Part shown: positions 42,365 to 50,097 of the stretch, piece by piece
How the letters are laid out: each line of letters begins with the position of its first letter
Numbering within the stretch: the first letter of the stretch is position 1
Assembly (NCBI RefSeq): GCF_000720325.1
Contig: NZ_JOJM01000010.1
Coordinates: forward strand, 92,902 to 156,901
Reading direction: 5' to 3'
Origin: Streptomyces sp. NRRL B-1347
GTDB lineage: Bacteria > Actinomycetota > Actinomycetes > Streptomycetales > Streptomycetaceae
Length of the DNA: 64,000 nt
Position numbers and translations under genes: made by a program
The notes under the pieces: generated by a model
Told to the model about the DNA's origin: nothing
Database searches by the model: none
The model's input: the letters and a program-made list of their open reading frames with translations, nothing else

Positions 42365-44865
42365 CACCGCACCGCCGTCTTCGCCGTCGCCGCCGGGCCG
42401 TTGTACGCTGCCGGGCCGTTGTACGCCGCCGGGCCGTTGTACGGCGCGATGACCAGGGAGGCGTACGTGCCGCCCCAGTTGGCCGCCGTGACCAGGCAGG
42501 CCCTGCCCGCGTCGGCGATCGCCCGGAGATGGGCGTCGACGGGCCCGGGCGTCGACGGCGGACGGACGCCGGGGCTCCAGCCGCTCCGCACGGTCTCGAC
42601 GGCGCAGATCGCGGACATCAGCGAGGTGGTGCTGTGCACATGTCCGACGTACGGGCTGAGATTGCTCAGCCTGACTTGTCCGGGCCGCCACACCCGGCTC
42701 ACGGCGTGGGCCTCTGCGGTGTCGATGGCCGCGGTGCCGCGCGCGTCCCCGTACACGGTGCCGATGTCGTCCGTGCTCAGTCCCGCGTGGTCGAGGGCGC
42801 GGGTGAAGCTCTCGGCCCAGGCCTGGCCGGAGGGGTCGTTCCCGGCGACGCGGTAGGCGTCGGAGGTCACCGCGTGGCCCTTGACCTCGGCGAGGATCGT
42901 CGCCCCGCGCCGCAGGGCGTGCTCCAGGGACTCCACGACCAGCGCGGCGCCGCCCGCGCCGAGGACGGTGCCGCCGGCCGTGGCGGCGTAGGGGCGAACG
43001 CTGTCGTCGGAGAGCAGGCCCAAGCGGTCGAAGCCGCCGTGGAGCAGGGGGGTGAGTTCGTCGGCGCTGACCGCGAGCATGGCGTCGGCTTCCCCGCGCC
43101 GTACGAGGTCGGCGGCGTAGCCCAGGCCGCTGAGGCCCGAGACGCAGCCGGTGGCCAGGGTGGACAGCGGGCCGCGGATCTGCAGGGCGAGGCAGGCGTG
43201 ACCGGCTGCCGCGTTCATGACCGAGTTGGGGAAGAGGCGGGGGTTGACCCGGTGCGGGCCCACCGTGCCGATGGTCTCGCTGAGCTGCGCGACGGTCTGC
43301 ATGGGCCCGCTGAACGTACCGAAGATCATGCCGATGCGTTCGGCGTTGGCCTTGGTGATCCGCAGCCCGGCGTCGCGCACGGCGAGTCGGCTGGCGGCGA
43401 GGGTGAACAGGCCGATCTGGTCCAGGCGGCGCGCGTAGGCCGGGTCCACGTGGCGTCGGCACGCGGCGCTGTCGAGCTCCGCCGCCCGGCGGGTGCGGGA
43501 CAGGGACACATCGGTGAGGCGGGCGTCCCCGACCGCGCTGGTCCCCGCGCGCAGCGCGTCGAGGAAGGCCTGCCTGCCACTGCCCAACGCGGTGACGGGC
43601 CCGGCCCCAGTGATGACCACCCGGTGGTCGGGGACGTCCGCGGGAGGCACCGGACGACGGCCCAGGACGAGGGAGCAGTTGTTGCCGCCGAAGGCGAAGG
43701 AGTTGGAGACGACGACGTCCAGGGCGTGCGGGCGGGCGTGGTTGGCGACGACGTCGCGGGACAGGTCGTCGGGCTCCGCGACGTTGACGGTGGGCGGCAG
43801 GACCCCGTCGCGCAGCGCCAGGACACAGGTGGCCGCCTCCATGGCACCGGCGGCCCCGAGCATGTGACCCACCTGGGACTTGGTGCTGCTCATGGGCACC
43901 GGGGGCGCGGGCGAGAAGAGGTCCGCCACCGCCTTGGTCTCGGCCTTGTCGTTGGTGGGGGTACCCGTGCCGTGGCCGTTGACGTAGTCGACGTCTGCGG
44001 GAGCGAGGGATGCCTGGGCGAGGCTGCGGCGCATGGCCCGGTAGGCGCCGTTGCCCGCCGGGTCGGGGGCGGTGGCGTGATAGGCGTCGCTGGTCGTCGC
44101 GTAGCCGAGGACGTGGCCGAGGGTGGGGGCGCGGCGCTCCCGGGCGAGGGACTCCGCCTCCAGGACGAGGAAGGCGGCTCCCTCGCCGAGACTCGTGCCG
44201 CTGCTGCGCGAGTAGGGCGCGCAGGGCTCGGTGTCCAGCGCGTTGAGGCTGTCGAACCCGGCGAGGGACAGGATGTCGAGCACGTCCACACCACCGGCGA
44301 TCATGACGTCGGCGCGGCCCTCGCGGATGGCGTCCACCGCGTACCCGATCGCGTTGGACCCGGCCGCGCAGGCATTGGAGAGCACCACTTTGGGCCCCCG
44401 GAGCCGGAAGGCCACGCTGATCGCGTCCGCCGATGTGTACAGCGGATAGCTGGTCAGGTGGTGGCGCCTGCCCGCGGTGGGGCCGCTCTTGAGGATGTCC
44501 CAGTGGAATCGCTCCCCGTGTTCCAGGCCTCCGACGGAGGTGCCGACGGCCACACCCACCCGGTAGGAGTCGTGGTCGGCCAGGCGCAGGCCCGCGCCCG
44601 TGACCGCCTCGCCCACGGCGGCCAGGGCGAGGCGCGTGGCACGGTCGGGCCGTATGCCGACGCGCCGCACGTCGGCAGGCACCGACCGCACCTCGCCCGC
44701 GTAACGGCAGCTGAGTGCGGAGACATCGAGGCGCTGGGCCTTGCCGATGCCGCTGGCGCCGCTCTGCACGGCCTGCCAGACCTGCTCCGCGCCTGTGCCG
44801 AGCGCGCAGCTGATGCCGATTCCGGTGACGGCGACGCTCTCTTGGCGCCGCAGGCTGGGGCTCAT
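42364..44865 (-). CDS. fused double beta-ketoacyl synthase (KS + KS/CLF-like)
   Basis: This is an 833-residue protein with two thiolase-fold ketosynthase domains in one chain. The first (about residues 10-405) has the full Cys-His-His set: Cys166 in VVLSNACAAGSN, His298 in NGHGTGTPTND, Lys329 and His334 in TKSQVGHMLGAAG. The second (about 413-807) keeps Cys574 in LATGCVSGLSG and His742, but the first His is Asp707 (YGDARGT) and the lysine is Ser737. It resembles a KS-CLF heterodimer of a type II polyketide or polyene system joined into one gene. The C-terminus ends in three YNGPAA repeats. GAGGAG precedes the ATG at 44865. Confidence 0.93.
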   Translation of the reverse strand: MSPSLRRQESVAVTGIGISCALGTGAEQVWQAVQSGASGIGKAQRLDVSALSCRYAGEVRSVPADVRRVGIRPDRATRLALAAVGEAVTGAGLRLADHDSYRVGVAVGTSVGGLEHGERFHWDILKSGPTAGRRHHLTSYPLYTSADAISVAFRLRGPKVVLSNACAAGSNAIGYAVDAIREGRADVMIAGGVDVLDILSLAGFDSLNALDTEPCAPYSRSSGTSLGEGAAFLVLEAESLARERRAPTLGHVLGYATTSDAYHATAPDPAGNGAYRAMRRSLAQASLAPADVDYVNGHGTGTPTNDKAETKAVADLFSPAPPVPMSSTKSQVGHMLGAAGAMEAATCVLALRDGVLPPTVNVAEPDDLSRDVVANHARPHALDVVVSNSFAFGGNNCSLVLGRRPVPPADVPDHRVVITGAGPVTALGSGRQAFLDALRAGTSAVGDARLTDVSLSRTRRAAELDSAACRRHVDPAYARRLDQIGLFTLAASRLAVRDAGLRITKANAERIGMIFGTFSGPMQTVAQLSETIGTVGPHRVNPRLFPNSVMNAAAGHACLALQIRGPLSTLATGCVSGLSGLGYAADLVRRGEADAMLAVSADELTPLLHGGFDRLGLLSDDSVRPYAATAGGTVLGAGGAALVVESLEHALRRGATILAEVKGHAVTSDAYRVAGNDPSGQAWAESFTRALDHAGLSTDDIGTVYGDARGTAAIDTAEAHAVSRVWRPGQVRLSNLSPYVGHVHSTTSLMSAICAVETVRSGWSPGVRPPSTPGPVDAHLRAIADAGRACLVTAANWGGTYASLVIAPYNGPAAYNGPAAYNGPAATAKTAVR
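42391..42444 (-). repeat. three 18-bp tandem repeats at the 3' end of the KS-KS gene
   Basis: The units 42391-42408, 42409-42426 and 42427-42444 differ by one or two bases and encode (Y)NGPAA three times in the C-terminal tail of the double ketosynthase. They lie outside the folded domain. Confidence 0.9.
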
Positions 44866-44921
44866 GGGTTTCTCCTCTTCGCTGCTGCCACTGCCGTGGG
44901 ACGGTCCGCGTGCTGACGGGC

Positions 44922-45941
44922 TCAGTCGAGAGGAACGCCGAGGCTGGTGGCCGTCAGGAAGGGCGCCGAGACGGTGCGCACCGCCGCTCCGGTCCCCTCC
45001 AGGCGGAAGTCCTGGCCCGAGGCGGCCACGCCCCGGTCGACGGCGGCGGTACCGATGAAGCGGCCGAGCCGGGGCGACCACACGCAGTGCGTCACGGTGC
45101 CCACGGCGGCGTCCTCGACCGCGACGGCGGTACCGCGGCGGGGCGCCGTCTCCAGGCCGGGTTCGGCGATCCAGCACACGGGCGAGCGGTGCGGCTCGCG
45201 GCGCCGCTCGTCCAGGGCCTGCCGCCCGGTGTGGTCCAGGTCGGGGTCGAGCATCCACTGCAGGCCGATGTCGTAAGGGGTCACCGGGCCGCCGGTGTGC
45301 TCGCTCTCGTGACTGGCGAAGCGGACTTCCATGCGGCAGATGTCGAGGGCTTCCCTGCCGCACTCGACGGCGCCCTGCGCGATGAGCTCGGCGCGCAGGG
45401 ACGCCGCGTGGTCGGCGGGGACGAGGAACTTGTAACCGTACTCGCCGGTGACGCCGGTCCGTGAGAGCGTCACCGGCTTCCCGGCCCAGGTGACGCTGAC
45501 GCAACTGCGGTAGGACAGCGAGGCGATGGGGAAGTCCAGGTACTGCTGCGCGATCTTGAACGAGGTGGGGCCTTCGACGCCGAGCACCGCGAACCGCGAG
45601 CTGACGTCCTCGACGGTGACACCGGAGCGGTCGGCGGCCGCGGCCAGGAGGTGGGCGGTGGCGGCGGGGGCCTGGTCCGGCCAGATCTCCAGGAGGTAGC
45701 CGGTGCCGTGGCAGTGGATGAGTGCCTCGGCGACGATGGTGCCGTCCTCGCGCAGGAGCAGCGACGAGGTGCTCTGCCCTTCGAGGAGGAAGTCGACGCT
45801 GCGCGTCCCGACGCGTCCCAGATAGGCCGTGGCCTCGGGCCCGGTGACGGTGAGCAGGCCCGCGCCGTCGTAGTCGACGAGGCCGGAGCTCTGCCGCAGC
45901 GCCGTGTACTCCTCGTCGGTGGTGGTGCGGTGAGTGGTCAT
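44922..45941 (-). CDS. GcvT-fold (glycine-cleavage T-protein-like) protein
   Basis: This is a 339-residue protein of the GcvT/YgfZ/sarcosine-oxidase folate-binding fold. It has the N-terminal ALRQSSGLVDYDGAGLLTVTGPEATAYLGRV, a central LSRTGVTGEYGYKFLVPAD, the sequence ECGREALDICRMEVRFASHESEHTGGPVTPYDIGLQWMLD, and a C-terminal GCV_T_C beta-barrel. True T-proteins bind tetrahydrofolate and transfer a one-carbon unit from an aminomethyl lipoyl group. No P, H or L protein gene is nearby, so a dedicated role within the biosynthetic operon is likely: one-carbon transfer, decarboxylation or an isomerase-like reaction. GGAGA precedes the ATG. Confidence 0.85.
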   Translation of the reverse strand: MTTHRTTTDEEYTALRQSSGLVDYDGAGLLTVTGPEATAYLGRVGTRSVDFLLEGQSTSSLLLREDGTIVAEALIHCHGTGYLLEIWPDQAPAATAHLLAAAADRSGVTVEDVSSRFAVLGVEGPTSFKIAQQYLDFPIASLSYRSCVSVTWAGKPVTLSRTGVTGEYGYKFLVPADHAASLRAELIAQGAVECGREALDICRMEVRFASHESEHTGGPVTPYDIGLQWMLDPDLDHTGRQALDERRREPHRSPVCWIAEPGLETAPRRGTAVAVEDAAVGTVTHCVWSPRLGRFIGTAAVDRGVAASGQDFRLEGTGAAVRTVSAPFLTATSLGVPLD

Positions 45942-46023
45942 GGTGTCTTCTCCAAAGGTGGCTCGGCGGACGCTGGTGGTGGGAAAGGCGGGGGCACGGC
46001 GCGGTAGGAGGGCGCCGCGGGGG

Positions 46024-46083
46024 GTGTCACGGGGCATGGCACGGGGCGTGCCGTGGGTCGTGGTACGGCTCGTGTCACGGGGC
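46024..46083 (-). repeat. GTGTCACGGGGC direct repeats at the 3' end of the dehydratase gene
   Basis: The 12-mer at 46072-46083, which covers the stop codon region of the dehydratase, recurs exactly at 46024-46035, with a partial copy (GGCACGGGGC) at 46038-46047. It looks like a short slippage duplication of the gene end. Confidence 0.6.
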
Positions 46084-46569
46084 GAGTTCGGTGACGGCCA
46101 GACGCACGGTCATCACCAGCTCACGGCCCACCGCGGCCTGGCCCGTGACCGAGATCAGACCGCCGATGCGCGGGCCGCTGTGCGCGCGTACGGTGACCTG
46201 GTCCCCGGGGAGAACGGGCTTGAGGAACTTGGCCTGACGGATTTCGGCGAGGTAGCCGACCCGGTCGGCGACGTCCGCCACCAGGTCGCCCGTCGTCGAG
46301 CGGGCGGCGGCGCTGCCGTAGACGACGGCGGCCAGTTGGGCCACGCATTCGACCAGGAGCACTCCTGGATAGAGCATGCGGCCGGGGAAGTGACCGGCCA
46401 GGACGGCGTCGGAAGCGGTGACGTTCTTGATGGCCTCCGCGCTCGTGCCGGGCTCCAGCGCCGTGATGCGGTCAAGGAGGAAGAAGGGGTAGCGGTGCGG
46501 AAGCAGCCGGGCGATGTCGTCGGCGCCGAGTACCGCTCGTGCGGGCGGCGCGGCGGGCTGGGTGGTCAT
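46075..46569 (-). CDS. 3-hydroxyacyl-ACP dehydratase (FabZ-like)
   Basis: This 164-residue hotdog-fold protein has LLPHRYPFFLLDRI at residues 22-35 and GHFPGRMLYPGVLLVECVAQLAA with catalytic His60 and Glu74, the FabZ signature. It removes water from 3-hydroxyacyl-ACP to give trans-2-enoyl-ACP. No enoyl reductase is present in the operon, so the double bonds introduced here may persist and give a conjugated polyene (inference). The start overlaps the ACP stop by 4 nt. Confidence 0.92.
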   Translation of the reverse strand: MTTQPAAPPARAVLGADDIARLLPHRYPFFLLDRITALEPGTSAEAIKNVTASDAVLAGHFPGRMLYPGVLLVECVAQLAAVVYGSAAARSTTGDLVADVADRVGYLAEIRQAKFLKPVLPGDQVTVRAHSGPRIGGLISVTGQAAVGRELVMTVRLAVTELAP

Positions 46570-46853
46570 GCGCGGGCGCCTTCGATGTGGTCGACCAGCC
46601 GGTTCAGTGACAGCAGGCTGTGGGTGTTGTCGTCGGTGACGGTCACGCCGAAGGTGTCCTCCACCGCCATGGCCAGTTCGAGGGTGTCGATGGAGTCGAG
46701 CTCCAGGCCGCGGCCGAACAAGGGCTGGTCGTCGCCGATGGTGTGCGGGTCGACGTTCAGCGCGAGGCGTTCGACCAGCAGCGCCTTGACTTGCGCGCAC
46801 AGCTCCTGCCGGGCAGCCGCTCGGCGGGTCGCCTCGTGAAGTGTCATCACCAT
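46566..46853 (-). CDS. acyl carrier protein
   Basis: This is a 95-residue carrier protein with the pantetheine attachment site ELDSIDTLEL (Ser54). It is a four-helix bundle (QVKALLVERLALNVDPHTIGDDQPLFGRGL...FGVTVTDDNTHSLLSLNRLVDHIE) of acidic composition. It carries the growing chain between the double ketosynthase, ketoreductase and dehydratase. AAGGAAG lies 7 nt before the ATG at 46853. An alternative ATG is two codons in. The 178-bp gap before it holds the 35-bp repeats described at 46922. Confidence 0.94.
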   Translation of the reverse strand: MVMTLHEATRRAAARQELCAQVKALLVERLALNVDPHTIGDDQPLFGRGLELDSIDTLELAMAVEDTFGVTVTDDNTHSLLSLNRLVDHIEGARA

Positions 46854-46921
46854 GGTGTGCTTCCTTAAAGGGGTGGGTGGTCGCGAGGGGGGACTCGCGC
46901 GCGGGCGGCGGGTGAGGGCCG

Positions 46922-47061
46922 CGTGCTGGCAGATGGGGGCTGCCGTCGACGGCGAGGTGTGCTGGCGGATGGGGCCGCTGTCGACAGCGAGGCGTGCTGG
47001 AAGACGGGGCCGCCGTCGACAACGGGGCGTACTAGCAGACGAGGCCGCCGTCGACGACGAG
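46922..47061 (-). repeat. four 35-bp tandem repeats derived from the ketoreductase 3' end
   Basis: Four copies of a 35-bp unit lie between the ACP start and the end of KR2. Each holds one GTCGAC, at 46945, 46980, 47015 and 47050, so the period is exactly 35 bp; the copy nearest the ACP has one extra base. The copy at about 47027-47061 contains the last codons and stop of the ketoreductase (KR2). The others look like successive duplications of that gene end, now diverged by 4-8 bases. Confidence 0.88.
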
Positions 47062-47778
47062 GGAGGACCCGGTGACGTAGGCGGCCGCGTCGCTGAGGAG
47101 GAACCGCACGGCGGACGCGACCTCTTGGGGCCGTCCGATGCGACCCAGCGGGACGTGCCGCAGGTTCTCCGTGAGCCGGTCCGAGGGGATCTGCCGGGTC
47201 ATCGACGTGTCGATGAAGCCGGGCACCACGCAGTTCACACGGACGCCGTAGGAGCCGAGCTCCTTGGCGAGCGCCTGCGTCAGGGCCACGGTTCCGGCCT
47301 TGGCCGCGGCGTAGTTGGCCTGGCCCACCGGAGGGCGTACGGCGCTCGTCGAGCTCACGGTGACGATCGCTCCCGCCCGGCGCCGCGCCATGAGGCGGGC
47401 GGCCGCACGCGTGCACAGGAACGCGCCGGTGAGGTTGGTGTCGATGACCTCGCGCCACTTGGCCTCGCCCATCATGAGGGCGTAGCCGTCCTGAGTGATG
47501 CCGGCGTTGCTGACGAAGGCGTCGAGACGGCCGTACTCGTTCCTGACGGAGCGGAACATGCGCTCGACGGCGGCCGCGTCGGCCACGTCGGCCTGGAGGA
47601 GCCGGGCCTCGGCCTGGATCTTCTGTACCTGGGCCAGTGCCTCCTGGGCCTGTTCGGGTCTGCCGCGGTGGTTCATCAGGACCGTGGCCCCGTCGCGGGC
47701 CAGCTCGAGCGCCACCGCCAGGCCGATGCCCCGGGTGGCGCCGGTGACCAGGGCGACACGCCCTTGAAGTTCGCTCAC
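47032..47778 (-). CDS. fabG: 3-oxoacyl-ACP reductase (FabG-like, KR2)
   Basis: This is a 248-residue SDR with VTGATRGIGLA, SNAGITQDG (a replacement of the common NNAGI), active serines in VTVSSTSAVRPPVG, the NYAAAKAG tyrosine-lysine pair and a C-terminal YVTGSSLVVDGG. It closely resembles chain-building FabG and is the better candidate for the main ketoreductase of the carrier-protein pathway. The GTG start at 47778 overlaps the FabD stop by 4 nt. Its 3' end overlaps the first unit of the 35-bp repeat array. Confidence 0.92.
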   Translation of the reverse strand: MSELQGRVALVTGATRGIGLAVALELARDGATVLMNHRGRPEQAQEALAQVQKIQAEARLLQADVADAAAVERMFRSVRNEYGRLDAFVSNAGITQDGYALMMGEAKWREVIDTNLTGAFLCTRAAARLMARRRAGAIVTVSSTSAVRPPVGQANYAAAKAGTVALTQALAKELGSYGVRVNCVVPGFIDTSMTRQIPSDRLTENLRHVPLGRIGRPQEVASAVRFLLSDAAAYVTGSSLVVDGGLVC

Positions 47779-48782
47779 GTCACTTGTTCCTTGCTGGGGA
47801 GGGGCGCGGCTTCCGTGCCCGAGAGGGGCACGGCGCGCGGTCGGCTCACCGGGCCGGGCGGCGCGAGAGCGTGCCGCGACGCCTCCGCGGTCGTCAGATG
47901 GCGTGCCGAGCGCGCCATCTCGCGGGCCAGGCCGTGCAGGACGCGGCCGGGCCCCGCTTCGACGTAGGTGTCCACGCCGAGCCCGGCCAGGGTGTGCATG
48001 ACGTCCCGCCAGCGCACGGGGGAGACGACCTGGGCCAGCAGGTCCTGGCGGTAGGCCTCGATGTCGGTGATCCGAAGGCCGGTGGTGCTGGAGACGAACG
48101 GCACCGCGGGCTGGGCGAGCGCGACCTCGGCGAGGTGCTCGGTGAGGAGCTGATGGGCGCTGTTCATCAGCGGCGAGTGGTACGCGCCGCCGACGGGCAG
48201 CTCGCGGGCCCGCAGGGCACCGGCGGCGCTCGCGGCGGCGACGACGTCCTTGACCGCGGTCCGGCTTCCGGCCACCACGATCTGGCGCGGTGAGTTCCAG
48301 TTGGCCACCACCGCTACCTCGCCGTCGGCCGACGCGTCGTCGCACAGCCCGCACACCGCCTGCGGTGCGAGGCCGACGATCGCGGCCATGGTGCCGGGGC
48401 GGGCGGCGGCCGCGTCCGCCATCGCCCTGCCGCGCCGGGCGACCAGGGACAGCGCGGTGTCCTCGTCGAGGGATCCGCACGCCACCAGCGCGGTGTACTC
48501 GCCCAGGCTGTGACCGGCGACCACATCGGGCCTCCAGCCCTGTCGGCGCAGCTGCTCCAGGGCGGCCAAGGACCACGTCAGGACGAGGACTTGAGCCACT
48601 TCGGGGGCAGCGAGCGCCGCGGCGTCGGCGTGCTTCATCAGCGCGCGTACCGGAAGTCCGGTGACGTCCTCGGCCCGGCTCGCCAGGGCGCCGGTCCAGG
48701 GCCCCCACCGCTGCATCTCGTAGCCCATGCCGGGGTACTGGCTTCCCTGCCCGGGAAAGACGAAAGCCACGGTCGGGCTCAT
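47775..48782 (-). CDS. fabD: malonyl-CoA:ACP acyltransferase
   Basis: This 335-residue acyltransferase has FPGQGSQYPGMG at the N-terminus, the nucleophile GHSLGEYTA with Ser92, and a GAYHSPLM histidine near residue 200. It has the FabD/AT fold and loads malonyl units onto the ACP. The last 40-50 residues (after TTAEASRHALAPP) are an unconserved Pro-rich tail. In type II polyketide systems this function is often borrowed from primary metabolism, so having a dedicated copy suggests autonomy of the pathway. ATGA overlaps exist with both neighbours. Confidence 0.92.
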   Translation of the reverse strand: MSPTVAFVFPGQGSQYPGMGYEMQRWGPWTGALASRAEDVTGLPVRALMKHADAAALAAPEVAQVLVLTWSLAALEQLRRQGWRPDVVAGHSLGEYTALVACGSLDEDTALSLVARRGRAMADAAAARPGTMAAIVGLAPQAVCGLCDDASADGEVAVVANWNSPRQIVVAGSRTAVKDVVAAASAAGALRARELPVGGAYHSPLMNSAHQLLTEHLAEVALAQPAVPFVSSTTGLRITDIEAYRQDLLAQVVSPVRWRDVMHTLAGLGVDTYVEAGPGRVLHGLAREMARSARHLTTAEASRHALAPPGPVSRPRAVPLSGTEAAPLPSKEQVT

Positions 48783-49228
48783 GGGCGCGGCCCCGTGTCC
48801 CGGGCCGCCGACCAGGCCAGGGCCAGACCGGACTCCAGGGGCGAAGACGCCCCGACGACGTCGAGCCGCTCGGTGCGGGCCCAGTCTCTCAGAGGACCGC
48901 TGAGCCGCACGCTCCAGGGCTCCTCGTCGCCGCGTACGCAAGAGATCTGGACGTCGATATCTGCGAGGCGGGCCTTCGCGGGAAGGCCACCGGCCGCCTT
49001 GACGACGCTTTCCTTCACGCCGAAGAGGTGGCAGAGGATCGCCCCGAAGGGCCGTTCCGCGGTGGCGAGTTGCCGTGCGGCGAGCCGTTCCTGCGGTGTG
49101 AAGTACCGCCGTGCCAGCTCCTCCCCGCTGCGTGCCAGGGCGAGGTCCCAGCGGCGCAGGTCCACCAGGTCCACACCCGCTGAATGAAGGAGAGCCGGGA
49201 TTCTCCCGGCCTTGTCAGGAATTCTCAT
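48779..49228 (-). CDS. holo-ACP synthase (AcpS-type phosphopantetheinyl transferase)
   Basis: This is a 149-residue AcpS homologue with the metal-binding Asp20 in GVDLVDLRRW, the FTPQERLA region and Glu73 in LFGVKESVVKA, i.e. both metal ligands present. It adds 4'-phosphopantetheine to the carrier protein of the operon. It is the first gene of the minus-strand operon, 99 nt downstream of a good promoter, and GGAG lies 9 nt before the ATG at 49228. A second, degenerate AcpS-like protein is encoded at the distal end (41987-42364). Confidence 0.9.
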   Translation of the reverse strand: MRIPDKAGRIPALLHSAGVDLVDLRRWDLALARSGEELARRYFTPQERLAARQLATAERPFGAILCHLFGVKESVVKAAGGLPAKARLADIDVQISCVRGDEEPWSVRLSGPLRDWARTERLDVVGASSPLESGLALAWSAARDTGPRP

Positions 49229-49334
49229 GGCTGGGTCTCCGCCCGTTCGGAAGAGGCGAGTTCGGAGAAGGAGTCGACGTCCCGTGAGCGGAAATGGCTC
49301 TCGCTGCTGCGGGGGAGCTCCTCCAGGCGGCATA

Positions 49335-49364
49335 AACCTAAATTCGGCAGCGAGCGCTTGTCAA
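49335..49364 (-). promoter_or_regulatory. consensus-like promoter of the chain-building operon
   Basis: On the minus strand TTGACA (49359-49364) and TAGGTT (49335-49340) are 18 bp apart, a near-consensus housekeeping promoter in the 329-bp gap between the two divergent operons. The transcript would start near 49328, about 100 nt before the AcpS ATG. I do not see an equally clear promoter for the plus-strand operon; the rest of the gap 49229-49557 shows no other structure. Confidence 0.65.
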
Positions 49365-49557
49365 CGAATGCGTAATGCGCCCATCAGATTCCAAGGCCGC
49401 GTGGGCCGCTGCCGAAAGATCCGTGCAAGCCGTGACATGAAGCGGACACATTCGGTGCCCGCGATGCCGTTCTGGGCTTGTCTTGGAGCGGACGCAGCAG
49501 CGCTGACCGCTGCGGGCCCGGAGCCCGCCGGCGGCTCAGGAGGAGAACGAGGAGACC

Positions 49558-50097
49558 ATGCCACGTCTCGTGCAGTCGGCCACCAACCTCATGCGTGACG
49601 TCAGCGTAGAGGCCACGGCCCGGGTCCGCTGGGGGGAGTGCGACCTCCAGGGGCATGCCTACTATGCCAGTTACATTCCCTGGTTCGACCTCGGGCGGGA
49701 GAAGTTCGCCCTGGACGTCGGCGCCGACTACCGCAAGTACCAGATCGCGACCACCGATCTGTACGTCCGCTACCACCAGCCCGCCAAGTACCTCGACGAG
49801 CTCGTGATCAGGACGTGGGCGGCCGCACCCGGCACCCTCACCTATTACTACGAGATCTACCGGAAGCAGGGCGGCCGGCTCGTCGCCGAGGCGCGCACCA
49901 TTCATGCGTTCGTCGACGCGGAGCGCGGTGTGCTGACGAAGATTCCCGACGACATGCATCACGCCTTTGTGGAATTCCTGGAGAACTACCGCGAGCGCAA
50001 GCGGAATTCGGCTCCCGATGAGGCGACGCATGCACGCTTCCGGCCCGAGCTGGACATTTCCGCAGGTTCACCCCGAGAGTCTGGAGAGACGTCATGA
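49558..50097 (+). CDS. hotdog-fold acyl thioesterase (4HBT/YbgC type)
   Basis: This is a 179-residue thioesterase of the 4-hydroxybenzoyl-CoA/YbgC family. VRWGECDLQGHAYYASYIPWFDLGREKF matches the family core with active-site Asp29 and conserved His33. It probably releases or hydrolyses acyl-ACP or acyl-CoA. The C-terminal 35 residues after the hotdog domain are extra. GGAGGAG motifs precede the ATG. The stop overlaps the next start by 4 nt. As first gene of the plus-strand operon it is a good candidate for the chain-release step of the neighbouring synthase. Confidence 0.87.
   Translation: MPRLVQSATNLMRDVSVEATARVRWGECDLQGHAYYASYIPWFDLGREKFALDVGADYRKYQIATTDLYVRYHQPAKYLDELVIRTWAAAPGTLTYYYEIYRKQGGRLVAEARTIHAFVDAERGVLTKIPDDMHHAFVEFLENYRERKRNSAPDEATHARFRPELDISAGSPRESGETS

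Noticed and set aside
41987..43462. Upstream-extended 491-residue version of the AcpS-like protein
   Set aside because: The extension runs out of frame through the ketosynthase gene; the ATG at 42364 with TGATG coupling is the natural start.
44922..45941. Housekeeping glycine cleavage T-protein
   Set aside because: No gcvP, gcvH or lipoamide dehydrogenase gene is near, and the gene is embedded in a biosynthetic operon.
46922..47061. CRISPR array
   Set aside because: The 35-bp units are directly adjacent without spacers, and no cas genes are present; it is a tandem duplication.
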